Shown one piece after another: positions 1 through 10,711 of a stretch of 64,000 nt of DNA. Each line of letters opens with the position of its first letter. Within the stretch, counting starts at the first letter, position 1. The notes beneath the pieces were generated by a model. That model saw nothing but the letters and a program-made list of their open reading frames with translations, was not told the DNA's origin and made no database searches. The translations under genes and the position numbers were made by a program. The stretch is taken from contig JAOWCC010000577.1 of the NCBI GenBank assembly GCA_030867875.1, positions 93,291,740 through 93,355,739 of the forward strand. Direction: 5' to 3'. The stretch is from Actinernus sp. WN-2022 (lineage: Eukaryota > Cnidaria > Anthozoa > Actiniaria > Actinernidae).

Positions 1-394
1 GCGCTAACGGAAAATGAACGGCTTTTTAGGATTCTCTTCTAGCTTAGATACATCCTGGTAGCATTGTGATAGCCTTCCACTGTTTCTTTATCCAAGTAAA
101 CTCCATTTCGAGCCGTTTAGTAGACCTGTTTTCACTACATCGTCCCGGTACATCGTACGCCGCGTGGAAATAAAGTTAATCGCATCTCCCTCACACCGGA
201 TTGTGATACCTATGGTTTGTAGGCACGTGTTAACATTTCCATATTTAGCTTGGCCGCCATATTGGATGCCCACATCACGTGATTAAAATCTCCAGGATTT
301 CTGGAGATTTTTGGTCACGTGATTCAGCGTTTACCAGGGTCTTCTCTCGGAGTAGCCGCCATCTTGGATCTGACCGAGAAGACCCTGGTCACGA
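1..394. repeat. MITE copy, truncated (family of 52137-52935)
   Basis: This stretch matches 52497-52884 almost base for base, including the segment around the doubled 'ccaggatttctggagatttttgg'. It ends at the inner 'accctggtcac' motif and lacks the outer terminal repeat present in the 52 kb copy. It also runs off the left edge of the window, so only the right inner half is visible. No coding content was seen. Confidence 0.85.
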
Positions 395-420
395 GGTTTG
401 AATAGTCGTTCAAAAGTCTA

Positions 421-882
421 CAACACGTTATCTCCCTTAGATTGACTAATATCATCAATTGTCAAAATGGCTAGAATTGATTATTATCCTCTATTTAACC
501 TCGAGGTTAAAACCAGTCAAGGATAAAGGTAAACAATTGTCAAATTCCGAACGGCGGTAGACGCTCTTAGTGTAGTGGTCATGACGTCTGTACTACCAAG
601 CACTACACGCAAACGGTTACGAGTTCGAGCCCGAGTAGGAGCGCTCAAAAAAAAAAACAATTCTCTCGTTTACCTTCCTTTCTTGTTTACCTTCCTTTCT
701 TGTTTACCTGTGAACCCTAGCTCTAGGTGAGTGAGAACCCGTCGTTTACCCGTGAACTCGTCCGATGGTTAGGGTTCGGTTTGTAGTTCGGGTTAGGGTT
801 TGTCTTAGAATAATGATTATAATCAATTCTAGGCATTTTGACAATTGATGATATTAGTCAATCTAAGGGAGATGACGCGTTG
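421..882. mobile_element. MITE with about 80-bp TIRs and 7-bp TSD
   Basis: The left end (421 onward, caacacgttatctccc) and the inverted right end (caacgcgtcatctccc) stay alike for about 80 bp, up to the 'aattgattataat' segment. The 7-bp direct repeat aagtcta flanks the element at 414-420 and 883-889, so the borders are well defined. A 7-bp duplication is unusual: hAT gives 8, Mutator 9 and Harbinger 3. Dada elements give 6-7, but there is no transposase here to assign a family. The interior carries a tRNA-like pol III sequence. Confidence 0.8.
560..648 (+). ncRNA. tRNA-like pol III sequence (SINE-like) inside a MITE
   Basis: An A-box-like TAGTGTAGTGG (568-578) and a B-box-like AGTTCGAGCCC (622-632) are correctly ordered. 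The flanks gacgctc and gagcgctc can pair imperfectly as an acceptor stem, and an A-run follows at 649. The central region does not give a clean anticodon arm, so it is either a decayed tRNA or a tRNA-derived SINE head rather than a working tRNA gene. Confidence 0.45.
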
Positions 883-1020
883 AAGTCTAACCATTATAAC
901 ACAATTGCCGGCCGAGCAAGTCTAGAGAGGCAGGAGGAGAAACAATACCGGCACTATGCTACGAAGTGCGGCCATGTCAAAGAAAAGCCCAATGTAGCGA
1001 AAGCAAATGCTTCAACAGAT

Positions 1021-1960
1021 TGAGTATTTTTTCTTATTTATTGTACGTTTAGCGAAACTGTTGACTATACTTTCTTTCGCTTCTAGAATCAATGTGTTTA
1101 CAAGGACAAACTATTAGTACTATGGATGAGACTTTGCTTTGCAAGTCGGCGGAAATCTGAAGTCTAATTGCCCGGTTTTGATTTCAATAGATTTTCTCAC
1201 TATTCACATTTCGGCTAGTTTATCTTACATGTTGGTTTATTGTTCTACGTATTTTTACGGTTTTTATTGCTTCTTTTTATATCTGGCTTTCTAGTTGTTT
1301 TATATTTATATTCATTTGCCTTTTTCCCGTCGCCTCGCCGTGTTATGTCGTTCATTCGCGGTTACTTTTGCTTCTAGTTTAGCTACGGTTCTTTCCACCT
1401 CGCGTTGGCTTTCGACATCACTATTCGTATTTTGGCTAGTTTATCTTACATGTTGGTTTATTGTTTTACATATTTTTACGGCTTTTTATTTTACGCTTCG
1501 CATCACCTCGTGCACACAATCGTTATCTATTCTTTCTCCCCTGGCGCCTATCAGGTATGTTATTGTGTTGGGCTATGTTATTCCGCATTTATTATCGTAA
1601 CAGTTGTACCTTTTTAGCTTCGCCTCTTATTCATATTCGGTCTCATTAAATGGTTACATACCATTGGCTTTCTGAACCGCTGGTTTATTTAAACGCCTTG
1701 TTTACCTCGTATTCCCTGTTACTTATTAGCGCACATATTTCCTTGTGCGGTCAGTTATGTTTATATTTACTTCATAATGCTGTTCAGTTTACTCGCAAGT
1801 ACTTTGGGTTTGTTGAGTTGCTGTTATTTGCCTCGCAAACATCGGGTTTGTTGAGTTGCTGTTATTTGCCTCACAAACATCGGGTTTGTCGAGTTGCTAT
1901 TATTACTCGGGCCAGGCCTTCGGCTGGCGCGAGTCAGACTGATCGCAAGTGTTAATTTGT
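1021..1960. repeat. T-rich repeat region with internal direct repeats
   Basis: A segment starting ggctagtttatcttacatg is present twice (about 1213-1268 and 1435-1493, spacing 222 bp). Near the end a unit of about 45 bp containing 'gttgctgttatttgcctc' is repeated in tandem (1808-1905). Related units recur at 7115-7265, so the retroelement block between them sits inside or between copies of this repeat. Short open frames here look like chance. Confidence 0.6.
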
Positions 1961-2456
1961 TTTTGTGTCGAGATTTTGCGCCGTCAACCAATCAGATTAC
2001 GCCTTCTTTCAAGTTTTATTCGCCACCAATCAGATTGCACTGTACTGGTCACGTGAACAGTGGACAACATTTGCAGGTTTTTCAAGATGGCGGCGAGTGG
2101 GAGTTTTGACTTAGTAAAACCTTTAATATCAGCTTTTTTTTGTGTGTGTAAACCAAAGGTTTCTTCAAGTGCAATACCAAGATTTTTGTCTTTTCTAAAG
2201 CGACATGCTCGTGACAGTCTGATCTGCGATCAACACTGATTATAAAGTACCCTGGATACCAGAGGCTCGAAATCGTCGGGGCGAGTGAAGTGAGACCAGG
2301 TGAAATCAAGGGTCGTCACGCAAAACAAAACTCCTTCGGGGAATCAAAACTCTTTCGATCGCGGCACATTACAGTATATTCCTACCTGAGCACCTCTGGA
2401 ACCAGGGTAACTATAAAGACAACAGCTTGTAAATGTAAGTAGCCGCTAATCTGAAC

Positions 2457-3101
2457 ATGATAACATTTATACCAATTGACTGTCGTTGTGTTATTTATTG
2501 TTATTATATTCAACATAAAGTGTATAGTTATCTCGATAATCCTGATTGCAAGGCCGTCCGTCTCTTCGCCATGGACTTTATTAAGGCCTTTGACTCTGTC
2601 AATCATGATCTACTTTCAAATAAACTTAAACAACTACCTCTAAATCCATACATCATAACTTGGTTTCTTAGCTTTCTTAGTGATAGGCAAAGGGTTATAT
2701 ATAACAACTTTTTAGGTGAGTGGATAGATGTAAATAAGGGTACTACCCAGGGTAGTGTCAGTGGCCCATATCTTTTTAACATTTTTCTTAATGATTTAGA
2801 AATTAGCCTAGGCACCGAAACAGCCCTGTACAAATATGCTGATGATTCTAATATTATAGTACCAGTCTGGAAAAACGGTGATAGCTCTAGATACCTAGTG
2901 AGCCGATTCCTAGATTGGTCCAGCCGTAATTCCATGGCTAGCAATCCCAGCAAATGTAAAGAGCTGACGTTTCGCAAGAAAGGATGTACAGAAGAATTTC
3001 CCACAGTAGCTAGCATACCACAATGCAAAGAACTCACTTTACTGGGAGTTACTTTCCAGGACGACTCTAGATTCACCTCACACGTGCATAGCAAGCTAAT
3101 T
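2457..3101 (+). pseudogene. Non-LTR retrotransposon reverse transcriptase, fragment (part 1)
   Basis: The reading frame carries typical LINE reverse-transcriptase motifs: '[14 protein letters not shown]' (palm, motif A), '[19 protein letters not shown]' (motif B) and 'KYADDSNI' (catalytic YADD, motif C), followed by the thumb region. The N-terminal endonuclease is missing, so the copy is 5' truncated, as is common for LINEs. The frame stops where a foldback element is inserted, and the same protein resumes after 3704. It resembles CR1/Jockey-type elements; the clade was not established. Confidence 0.85.
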
Positions 3102-3703
3102 TAAAGTGCCACTACGACGAAAATTTACCATTTCGATTTGCCACTTTTTCAGTGTCTATAGGTCAATCAGTATTAGAAATATCCGAAATAATAAAAAAAT
3201 ATTCCCAAATGGGCATCTTAAACCACATATTTTAGGAGAGTTTACCGGTAAAATCCTGTCCGCCATTGCTGGAAGCCGTGCCCTTTGTTCAGCTTTAAAC
3301 AAAGGTTTATTCACCGGAAGTGATGTCATACACTTAACACGACAACCTCGTGGCGCGAAATAGCGTGCATAAAAAAGTAGCCAACCTCGCAAAGATAAAT
3401 ATAACTTTCTTCTTATGTACGTGAAGACGTTTTTAGTAGAAATATGCCTCCAGGCGTTGTGTTCTGCAGGCGAGCGTTAAGTGTATGACATCATTTCCGG
3501 TGAATAAACCTTTGTTTAAAGCTGAACAAAGGGCACGGCTTCCAGTAATGGCGGACGTGTAGATTCAATATTCGGAGCTAAAAAAATAAGACTTCCTGTC
3601 GTTGTATCGAAAAACCATTTGAACTGGTAATAATATATGAACTCTACTTTATGAATATGCAAAAACATTGATATGTCAAAATTTGATCGTAGGGGCACTT
3701 TAA
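3102..3703. mobile_element. Foldback MITE inserted in LINE ORF
   Basis: The ends are inverted repeats: aaagtgccactacgacgaaa at the left, and at the right the inverse of 'tttgatcgtaggggcacttt'. Both borders are near TTAA. A second long inverted pair lies inside: about 3255-3335 against 3475-3558 ('ggaagccgtgccctttgttc' with its complement). Removing the segment brings the two halves of the reverse-transcriptase frame together, which supports a late insertion. No protein was seen. Confidence 0.8.
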
Positions 3704-4110
3704 AGGCCAATAAATGTATATTTATTCTTAGATCTTTACGTAAAGAGGGTTACAATCAGTCAGAGGTAGATCACTTATTCTCCAGTATAGTTTTACCTAA
3801 TATAACTTACGGATTGCCAGTGTATGGTGCGTCTAGTGCGGAGCTCACTACAATTCAAGGCTTTCTAGATCGCTGCTTTAAGCGTAGATACGTATCAAAA
3901 CCAAGTAAGATAAAGGAATTGCTAGAGAAGCAGGATAGAAGGATTTTTAAGAAAGTAGCTAATTTAGATATGCATCCTCTCAATAATGTAATGCCTAAAC
4001 AAAAAGCCACTCAATATAAACTACGATCCAAATCAAGCCTATGGCCCAAAGTGAATACAAACCGTTTTAAGAACCCTTATGTAAATCGATTGATTTTAAC
4101 TATAACATAG
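3704..4110 (+). pseudogene. Non-LTR retrotransposon RT, C-terminal part (part 2)
   Basis: This continues the LINE polyprotein of 2457-3101. It starts near 'KANKCIFILRSLRKEGY' and runs through 'SIVLPNITYGLPVYGAS', a segment typical of the region downstream of the reverse-transcriptase palm in CR1/Jockey-type LINEs. It ends in a stop at 4108-4110. An aataaa signal follows at about 4199 in an AT-rich 3' region, so the natural LINE 3' end is probably near 4215. Confidence 0.8.
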
Positions 4111-4229
4111 CTTTATAACTTATAATTATTCAGTCTTTTTATATGTATATATTTCAATTTTAACTGTAACGTAAGATATGTATTTTTATCTTATGATTGA
4201 AATAAAGACCTGTTTTGTACTTTATTCTG

Positions 4230-4474
4230 CTGAACTGTTTACATTTTGAAACCTTGTTAATTTCTGTCAGGCGCGTGCTACGGGCCGTGCGGAGACTGTG
4301 TAATAAGTCGATTTTCCGCCAGGCGTTCCTGGCGGACAGAACGTGGCGAGAACGTGAGTCGGAAGAGTTTTGTTGCTGAAGACAATTGTCAAAGAGTTTT
4401 AAGAGTTTTAACGCCGAAATAAAAGACGATAAATAACAAGTTGGTCCTTCGAGCCGGATAAAAAGAATCTAGAC
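4230..4474 (+). repeat. Partial BEL/Pao 5' LTR and leader with PBS-like site
   Basis: This region lies between the LINE 3' end and the BEL/Pao gag start. Near its end is tggtccttcgagccgga (4442-4458), a leader motif common just before gag in invertebrate BEL/Pao elements and probably the primer-binding site. The upstream 200 bp would be the 3' part of the LTR. No partner LTR exists downstream because the element is truncated at about 7110. Confidence 0.5.
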
Positions 4475-5125
4475 ATGCCTGAGGTGAGTGAAGCGGATAA
4501 ATGCCGGTCAAAGCGGCGAGTAGCGAAGTCAAACGCCACGAAGAAGGCTAATCGTGTTCGTGAGCTGATCGCCGAGAAAGGCAGCGTTTCGAAGATTAGA
4601 CAACTCGCCAAAGGAATCGAAGATTCAAGAGAAAAAACCCGGTTTCTAACTAGAGAATTAGAAGACCTAGATCCGACCTCTATTGAGACGGACGGCGCTT
4701 GGCTGGAAGAGGTCGAAGCAGACGCTATAGAAGCTTTAGGTGAGATCGGCGATTATTTACATGAAGTCGAAGCGAGCAAAACTCAGTCCATCACTACTCC
4801 ACCCCCCATAGCAGACGCTGTCGCCAGTTCCTCAGTCACGTCAGGGGAATACAAGGGGGGGTTGAAAGGGGTAGGGGTCCCGACATTTGATGGGAATCCA
4901 GACAAGTGGCCATATTTCTGGGGTATATTTGGTTCCCTGGTCGACAAAAACAAAAGCCTGCCAAACCCAATAAAGCTTGCACATCTGAATAATGCCCTAA
5001 CTGACAAGGTACGGGAGGTGATTGCATGCCTGACAGGGGACTCTGGGGACTATGAGAAAGCAGTTAAGCTGTTGAAAGACCGGTACGGGGAACCACGGGA
5101 AGTTGTTGATGCACATTTGCTCAGT
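4475..5125 (+). pseudogene. BEL/Pao retrotransposon gag (DUF1759-like), truncated
   Basis: The frame starts at ATG 4475 with a basic, helical N-terminus. It then has a Gag segment of the DUF1759 type ('GVPTFDGNPDKWPYFWGIF', 'LNNALTDKVREVI', 'AVKLLKDRYGEP'). This is the structural protein of a BEL/Pao element. Homology stops at about 5125, before the expected zinc knuckles. The downstream protease begins immediately in another frame, so an internal deletion has removed the second half of gag. Confidence 0.85.
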
Positions 5126-7115
5126 ACTGTTAGATTCTGGAAGCGAAACGACACTCGTCAGAACTGGGTTTGCTTATCAATTGGGTCTACAGGGTCCTAA
5201 GCAGAACCTGACCGTTGATGCTGTTGGAGGGATCCGTACAACAGTCAAGCCTCAGTGTGTACGCCTACCTTTCGCGCCATCGGTAACAAAGGAAATCGTC
5301 TCAGTATGGACTATCAAGAACATTTGCGCCCCGGTACAACCTGTCAATTGGTCTGAGATCAAAGAGCGCTATGAGCACTCGCGTGACATACCGCTAGATC
5401 CTGTAAACGAGACAACGGTAGACGTCTTGCTCGGTCTAGACGCCGCAGCGCTAATGGCACCCCTAGAAGTAAGGCGGGGAGGCATGTCGGAACCCTTCGC
5501 TGAGCTGACGCCACTAGGTTGGGTAGTCGCCGGTCCAGTCCCAACTGGCAGTGGTCCAGTGAAACGTGTCCTGCGTGCGCGGGTATCGGCAGCCGATGAG
5601 GACGCGAATTACCAGTTACGCAAGTTCTGGGAAGTCGACAGCTTTGGTGTTCGAGTCGACTGTGTTCCAACCTTCACCAACCGGGAGCAGGCCGCAATAG
5701 ACATACTCAAGCAGACATGTCGTGAGGTCGACACAGGCTATGAAGTCGGTCTTGTGTGGAAACCAGACAGGCCACCACTACCAGACAACTATGACACCGC
5801 CATGAAACGCCTTGAGTCCGTAGAACGCCGACTGCAGCGAGAGCCGAAGCTTGCAGACGGCTACTGTAAGGCAATTAATGCATACTTGGAGAAAGGATTT
5901 GCGCGTAAACTGTCAATGGAGGAGCGTGCGATGGACGGAGAAGAGTGGTTGCTGCCGCAACCACTCTTCTTGCCGAGGGTTGTGTTTGACTCAGCCGCAC
6001 AACACAACGGAGTCTGCCTTAACGACTGCCTTGAGGCGGGTCCTAGTCTGCATAATGATCTACCAGGCATACTACTGCGCTTTCGCGAGAAATCGGTTGC
6101 ACTCGTGGGAGATGTCGCAGATATGTTCTGCCATGTACGTCTGAGACCGGAGGACTGTAGGTACCATCGGTACTTATGGCGTGACCTGAAGACGACGCAA
6201 CCACCAGACGTGTATGAGATGAACTGTCTAGTGTTTGGGGACAAGTCATCGCCATGTGAAGCGAACTTCGCAGTGATTCGCACCACTGAAGACAACGAGG
6301 AGCAGTGGCCAGAAGCAGCTGCAGTTGTGAGACGTGACATCTTCGTCGATGACCTTTACACTTCTTGTGTAAGTGAAGCAGAAGCAGTGACCCTGCGTAA
6401 GGATGTCACAGCCCTAATGGCTAAAGGAGGGTTTCCCATGCGCAAGTGGCTATCCTCGTCGCACGAAGTGTTGCTAACGGTACCTGAAGCAGAACGAGCT
6501 GTTCCTACCGAGAGCCTTGAGCTAGGAGAGTTGCCGTCGGGACGAGCCCTAGGTATCAGGTGGGACGCGCAGCCAGATACGCTCGGATTTGCGCTGGCAC
6601 ATCTTGACCGTCCACCAGTTCCAATCACAAAACGTGGAATTCTCAGTCGACTATCTGGCTTGTATGATCCACTTGGGTGGGCGAGTCCGTTCATCGTGCG
6701 AGCTAAAGTCATGCTACAGCGTACATGGGCACGGGGTCTAGATTGGGACGCTCCTGTACCTCCTGATATGGCAGCTGAGTGGGCACAGTGGGAGGAAGAA
6801 GTAGCGGCTCTGAAGTCCTTTGCTGTTCCACGCTACGTTTACCGGATGCCTTCAAAGATATGGGTCAAGGAACTGGTGCTGTTCTGTGATGCCTCGGAAG
6901 AAGCATATGCCGCAGTCGCCTACATACGCGCAACATCGACTGACGGTGAGATCCTGTGTCATCTGCTCATGTCCAAGACACGTTTGATGCCTTTGAAATC
7001 TATTTCAATTCCGCGAGGAGAGTTGATGGGTTGTCAACTAGCAGTACGTCTGGCAAAGACTGTTTGCAAGCAGTTAGATTTGGACATGCACGCTGTCATA
7101 TATTTGTCAGATTCG
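5126..7115 (+). pseudogene. BEL/Pao pol: protease (A17), reverse transcriptase, partial RNase H
   Basis: The frame contains an aspartic-protease motif 'LLDSGSET', the Pao A17-type region ('LTPLGWVVAGPVP'), then a Pao-type reverse transcriptase ('SVALVGDVADMFCHVRLRPED', 'FVDDLYTS') and the palm-to-RNase H linker ('RGILSRLSGLYDPLGWASPF'). RNase H starts with 'LVLFCDASEEAYAAVAY' and ends at 'IYLSDS', where the sequence passes abruptly into the 'gttgctgttat' repeat. Integrase and the 3' LTR are absent. The long frame has no stops inside the conserved part, which suggests a fairly recent copy that lost both gag sequence and its 3' half. Confidence 0.9.
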
Positions 7116-7265
7116 AGTTGCTGTTATATGCGTCACACATGTCGGGTTTTTCGAGTTGCTATAATTATTATTTGCCTCATAAGTTGCTGATTTTATATTA
7201 CCTTTGTCGATTTGTTACATTATAGTGTTGCTGCCTCGCAAGCATCGGATTTAGTCGAGTTAATG
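7115..7265. repeat. Copies of the 'gagttgctgttatttgcctc' repeat
   Basis: Degenerate units related to those at 1808-1905 abut the truncated BEL/Pao element. The repeat is on both sides of the LINE plus BEL block. No coding potential was seen. Confidence 0.6.
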
Positions 7266-7340
7266 TTATTTGTAATGCCTAGTGGGGATCTTCCTTAGTT
7301 TGGGTGTTGATCTTAGTGTGGGCTTCGATAGTTACAGGTT

Positions 7341-7700
7341 TCCTCCAAGCACGGACGCCATTTCCCACTCTCATTTAGACGAGCGTCAAGGGAACTGGTG
7401 CGAATAGGATACTATTCGCACCAGTCCCCTTATACAACGAGTATAAATAAGAGGGCACTAGGGAATAGACACACAGTTCATGCCGGAAGCTGTCTTGGAA
7501 GCTTAGATGAATTAGGCGATCTTTTGTATACTATAGTTCCTTTCTCGTTCGTTTCCCCCCGCGTCGACCGTGCTCGGTTTTTTTCTTTCTCCTCTCCCTC
7601 CCTCCCCTTCTTCTCGCGTTGGCCTTATTCCTCCGAGCACGGACGCCATTTCCCACTCTCATTTAGACGAGCGTGAAGGGAACTGGTGCAAATAGGATAC
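7341..7700. repeat. Pair of 72-bp direct repeats, one with a hairpin
   Basis: A segment beginning tcctccaagcacggacgcca is present at 7341-7412 and again at 7629-7700 with few changes. The first copy runs into its own inverse (aagggaactggtgcgaatag against 7409-7428), forming a hairpin. A pyrimidine-rich tract (7535-7620) lies between the copies. The arrangement resembles short LTRs or a tandem duplication; it was not assigned. Confidence 0.55.
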
Positions 7701-8062
7701 GTTTCATGTTGCCGTTTCCTCAGATATTTTCAAATGACATCCTCGAATGATAAAGTAAGCTACATATTAAAATGTTTAGTTGAAAAAGCCCGTAAAATAT
7801 CAATATTGGAGCTAATTTCAAAGGTTTTATTATCGGTGCTAGTTTCGTGGGCATTTGTTACGGCTGAGTAATTCTACACTTCGAATGACACTCTGTCAAT
7901 CAAACCTTGCAAATTTACTTCCGGCAAAATAAGAAATAGTTTTTTTCCCGATGACGATTTTTTTGAAACTTTTTTTGTATCTGAAAGATTTGAACAAATA
8001 CTACTTTACAAGCGGAAAAAAAGTTTTTTAACTCTGCTTCTGAAGGTACCCGGTAACCTTAA
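7701..8062. repeat. Right end of a TTAA-type element (family of 52964-54334)
   Basis: The end 'gaaggtacccggtaacc' followed by ttaa (8059-8062) matches the terminal repeat of the 52964-54334 element. Upstream text around 'ctgtcaatcaa...acttccgg' is also related to that copy (54160-54190). The matching left end was not found, so this is a truncated copy. Confidence 0.5.
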
Positions 8063-9137
8063 GACAAGCTATCTAACACAACATTATTAAGCGCCACGTT
8101 GAACTATAAAACAGAAGACTACCGGCAAGAGAAAAATACTAACAAAGTAACAAATGAAACACAGTGTTCCCGAAAATATCCCTGCGTCAGATCTTAGCGA
8201 AATGTTCTGAGCTCTTTTAAAGCCCTTAAAATAGGTCAGAGTAGACCTTGTTCATAATATTTAGTGTATTCATTCATTACTTATTTTGTGAAATAGCTTT
8301 AAAAAACAGGTTACAGTGATTTGTAATTCAAGAGTTTATATACGAAAAGCCTAGCTTTCATGTATTTTTCAACAGCAATGATCTACATTACTCCGTAACG
8401 GGACACAATTACTAGACTTGATATGATATTTTATGTGGTAACCGTTAGCTATAGTTTCCTATTATTACAGATTAATCCAAATTATGCAAATTCTCTTTGA
8501 GATAACAGTGGTTATTTCCGCGTTAGAGATCCCAGTTTGCTGAATTCAAAAATCATCACGTGTGAATAAGATGTATACCGTTACAAAAGGACGCAGTCAG
8601 TTGAGTGACGTAAAAACCTAAAACCTGTTAACTAACTAAAGGTGATACGCCAACAGCGGCGGTAAGCCCACCTTAATTAAACAAGTTTTAGTTGATAAAA
8701 CCCAGTGACTATAACTTTCCTGCAAGAGACTATCTACACTAGTTTATAAAGAAACTAGATACCATTACATCACCACGACGGCAACGTCTAGGACGAAGGC
8801 ATGACAATAGTCCTCACTACAAAATACAATAGCTGCAAGCAGTCACCTTCATTTTCACCGTTCCCTGTCAAAACACAACGTAAAAACTCCAAATTGTACG
8901 TTTTAAAGAGAAAAAGAACTTGGATATACTAGTAAAACACACTTTTTTTCGTTCGGCAAGAATGGAACTCTGCATGTATTCATCATATTTTTCGAAAATC
9001 TGGTTGTGAAAAACATTTAAAGGGAACAAAAGAAATAGTAAACACTAAATTTCGGCATAAAACGCTTTTCTACGTCCCGTCGTCATTGCCGTCGCCGTTC
9101 TGATTCCTTAAGTTCCCTAATTGCTGGTGTGCAATCA
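8063..9137. other. Non-coding stretch, nothing recognised
   Basis: About 1.1 kb of AT-rich sequence with no convincing open frame, repeat unit or promoter. It lies downstream of the host gene's 3' end. Confidence 0.5.
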
Positions 9138-9138
9138 A

Positions 9139-9321
9139 TAGACCACTTTCGACTATGCTTCACAAACGATTCAATGCAAGGCTCAGGGACAAAATTGCGC
9201 AGTGAATCGTAATAACAAAAGAAACATTAAATGTATTATTTTGTTACTACGATTCACTGCGCAATTTTGTCCCTGAGCCTTGCATTGAATCGTTTGTGAA
9301 GCAGATATAAAAAGTGGTCTA
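9139..9321. mobile_element. Near-perfect palindromic MITE with TA ends
   Basis: The left arm (9141-9217) and right arm (9235-9319) are almost exact inverse copies of about 75 bp around a short loop. The outer border reads TA-gaccacttt...aaagtggtc-TA. TA flanks are typical of Tc1/mariner-type MITEs; no transposase is present. The transcript of either strand would form a long hairpin. Confidence 0.85.
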
Positions 9322-9475
9322 TTCCGTAACATGCATGCACCCCAGTCTCTTTCATCGGAGAGGAATTCTAACGCGCATTTCAGGCTTAATACCGAATCCA
9401 ACATACGAATTGAGAGATTTTTAATTGTCCCCTGATCTGAACTAAAATGTCAATTACTGATCAAGAAAGGATTAA

Positions 9476-9829
9476 GAGCGGTTTTTGATTGAGTGTCGAA
9501 AACTACTTAGGTGATTGCTTTAATTCGAGTTTGATTGGGTAGTTATCCATGATCGCTCTCCAGAGGATTCAGTACTTTGTTTTCCAATTAGAGCGAGAAC
9601 GTTTTACATTATATTTTCCTCTTGAGATACAGAAAAACAGAAAAAATTACTCATGGGATCGAAGTCAGGTGAATTGGGACAACAAAATAATGTACAAGCT
9701 AAATCGGTCAATTGTTCAAGTAAAAAGCAATCCCGAATTACTCCAGTTCGTGATTGGTTCATTGCGTTTTTACTTGCTGCCGTGATTGGCTCTGATTTTG
9801 GGTTTACGACACTCAATCTAAAACCGCTC
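9476..9829. mobile_element. MITE, PIF/Harbinger-like (TAA TSD)
   Basis: The ends are a 23-24 bp inverted repeat: gagcggtttttgattgagtg at the left, and at the right the same with one change. The element is flanked by TAA at 9473-9475 and 9830-9832. A 3-bp TAA duplication is the Harbinger pattern. Related ends occur at 46799 and 48449. Non-coding. Confidence 0.8.
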
Positions 9830-10501
9830 TAAACCAATAAGTTATGAGATTATCATAGCGTCGTTACTATGACAACTTTCACCAATGTACGTTCTTTCTT
9901 AGCTTTCATCAGATTTTGTTAAAGTGCATATAAGCCCGGCCAGTTATGCGTTTTTTGAAAACTTAAAACAAATTTGTTTTCATTATTCTTTTAGCGGCTA
10001 AACTTCCAAATTTAGACTTAATTTCCGCGCACGTCCGGGGACTGGGACGAGAATGAAACGTGACATCATCAACAGAACTCGTCTCTTCGTGGGTATAAAG
10101 TGACGCACCTCGTTGGCATATCTGCAAAATAACTGAACAGATAACTGAGAAAGATGATAATATCACGATACACTTTCGGAGAGCTTTACTCGGCAAGGCC
10201 TTTCATGCAAATAGCAGATCGAGCGTCTTCTATTGATGACGTCAAACTAGACCCAGTGCCAATTTTGTAAAGCGCTCTCCCGCGCTTGATTTCGGTCCAC
10301 AGGCAACCCAAGACACGGTTTTGGGCAACTTTGAACAGCCAATACACCACGAAAAATAAATCAAATGAACTTTTTATTCCGGAACCTTTGGCTATGGCCT
10401 CTAGTCTATTCGTAAATAAATGTAATTAGCCAGGGCTTATAGGCTTTTGTTGGTTCGAAAACAAGATTGTATTTAGCTCAGGGACCTCATTATTTATTTT
10501 A

Positions 10502-10711
10502 TTAGCTTTTGCTTTCATCCAGTCGGACCAACAGGCTATACAACTTGATAGAACCTCGTTCTTTTGTTGACCACTCGATTTCCTGGTTATTGAACTTTGG
10601 GTCGATCTCCTCGGATGCTCCGATGGTTTCTGGTCCAACTCTGTAGCTCTCTGGACGGATCCACAGCTGGAATACCACTTTGGCTTCGTACGACTTGTTT
10701 GTGTGCGGATC
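10502..10711 (-). CDS. Exon e13: terminal exon
   Basis: Exactly 70 codons including the stop. It reads 'DPHTNKSYEAKVVFQLWIRP', 'SYRVGPETIGASEEIDPKFN' and 'EIEWSTKERGSIKLYSLLVR', then TAA at 10502-10504. The in-phase acceptor is the second of two AGs (ggtttaag|GAT). An AATAAA motif overlaps the first bases after the stop. The 1.25-kb intron upstream contains a minisatellite and a palindromic MITE. Confidence 0.8.
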   Translation of the reverse strand, partial: DPHTNKSYEAKVVFQLWIRPESYRVGPETIGASEEIDPKFNNQEIEWSTKERGSIKLYSLLVRLDESKS

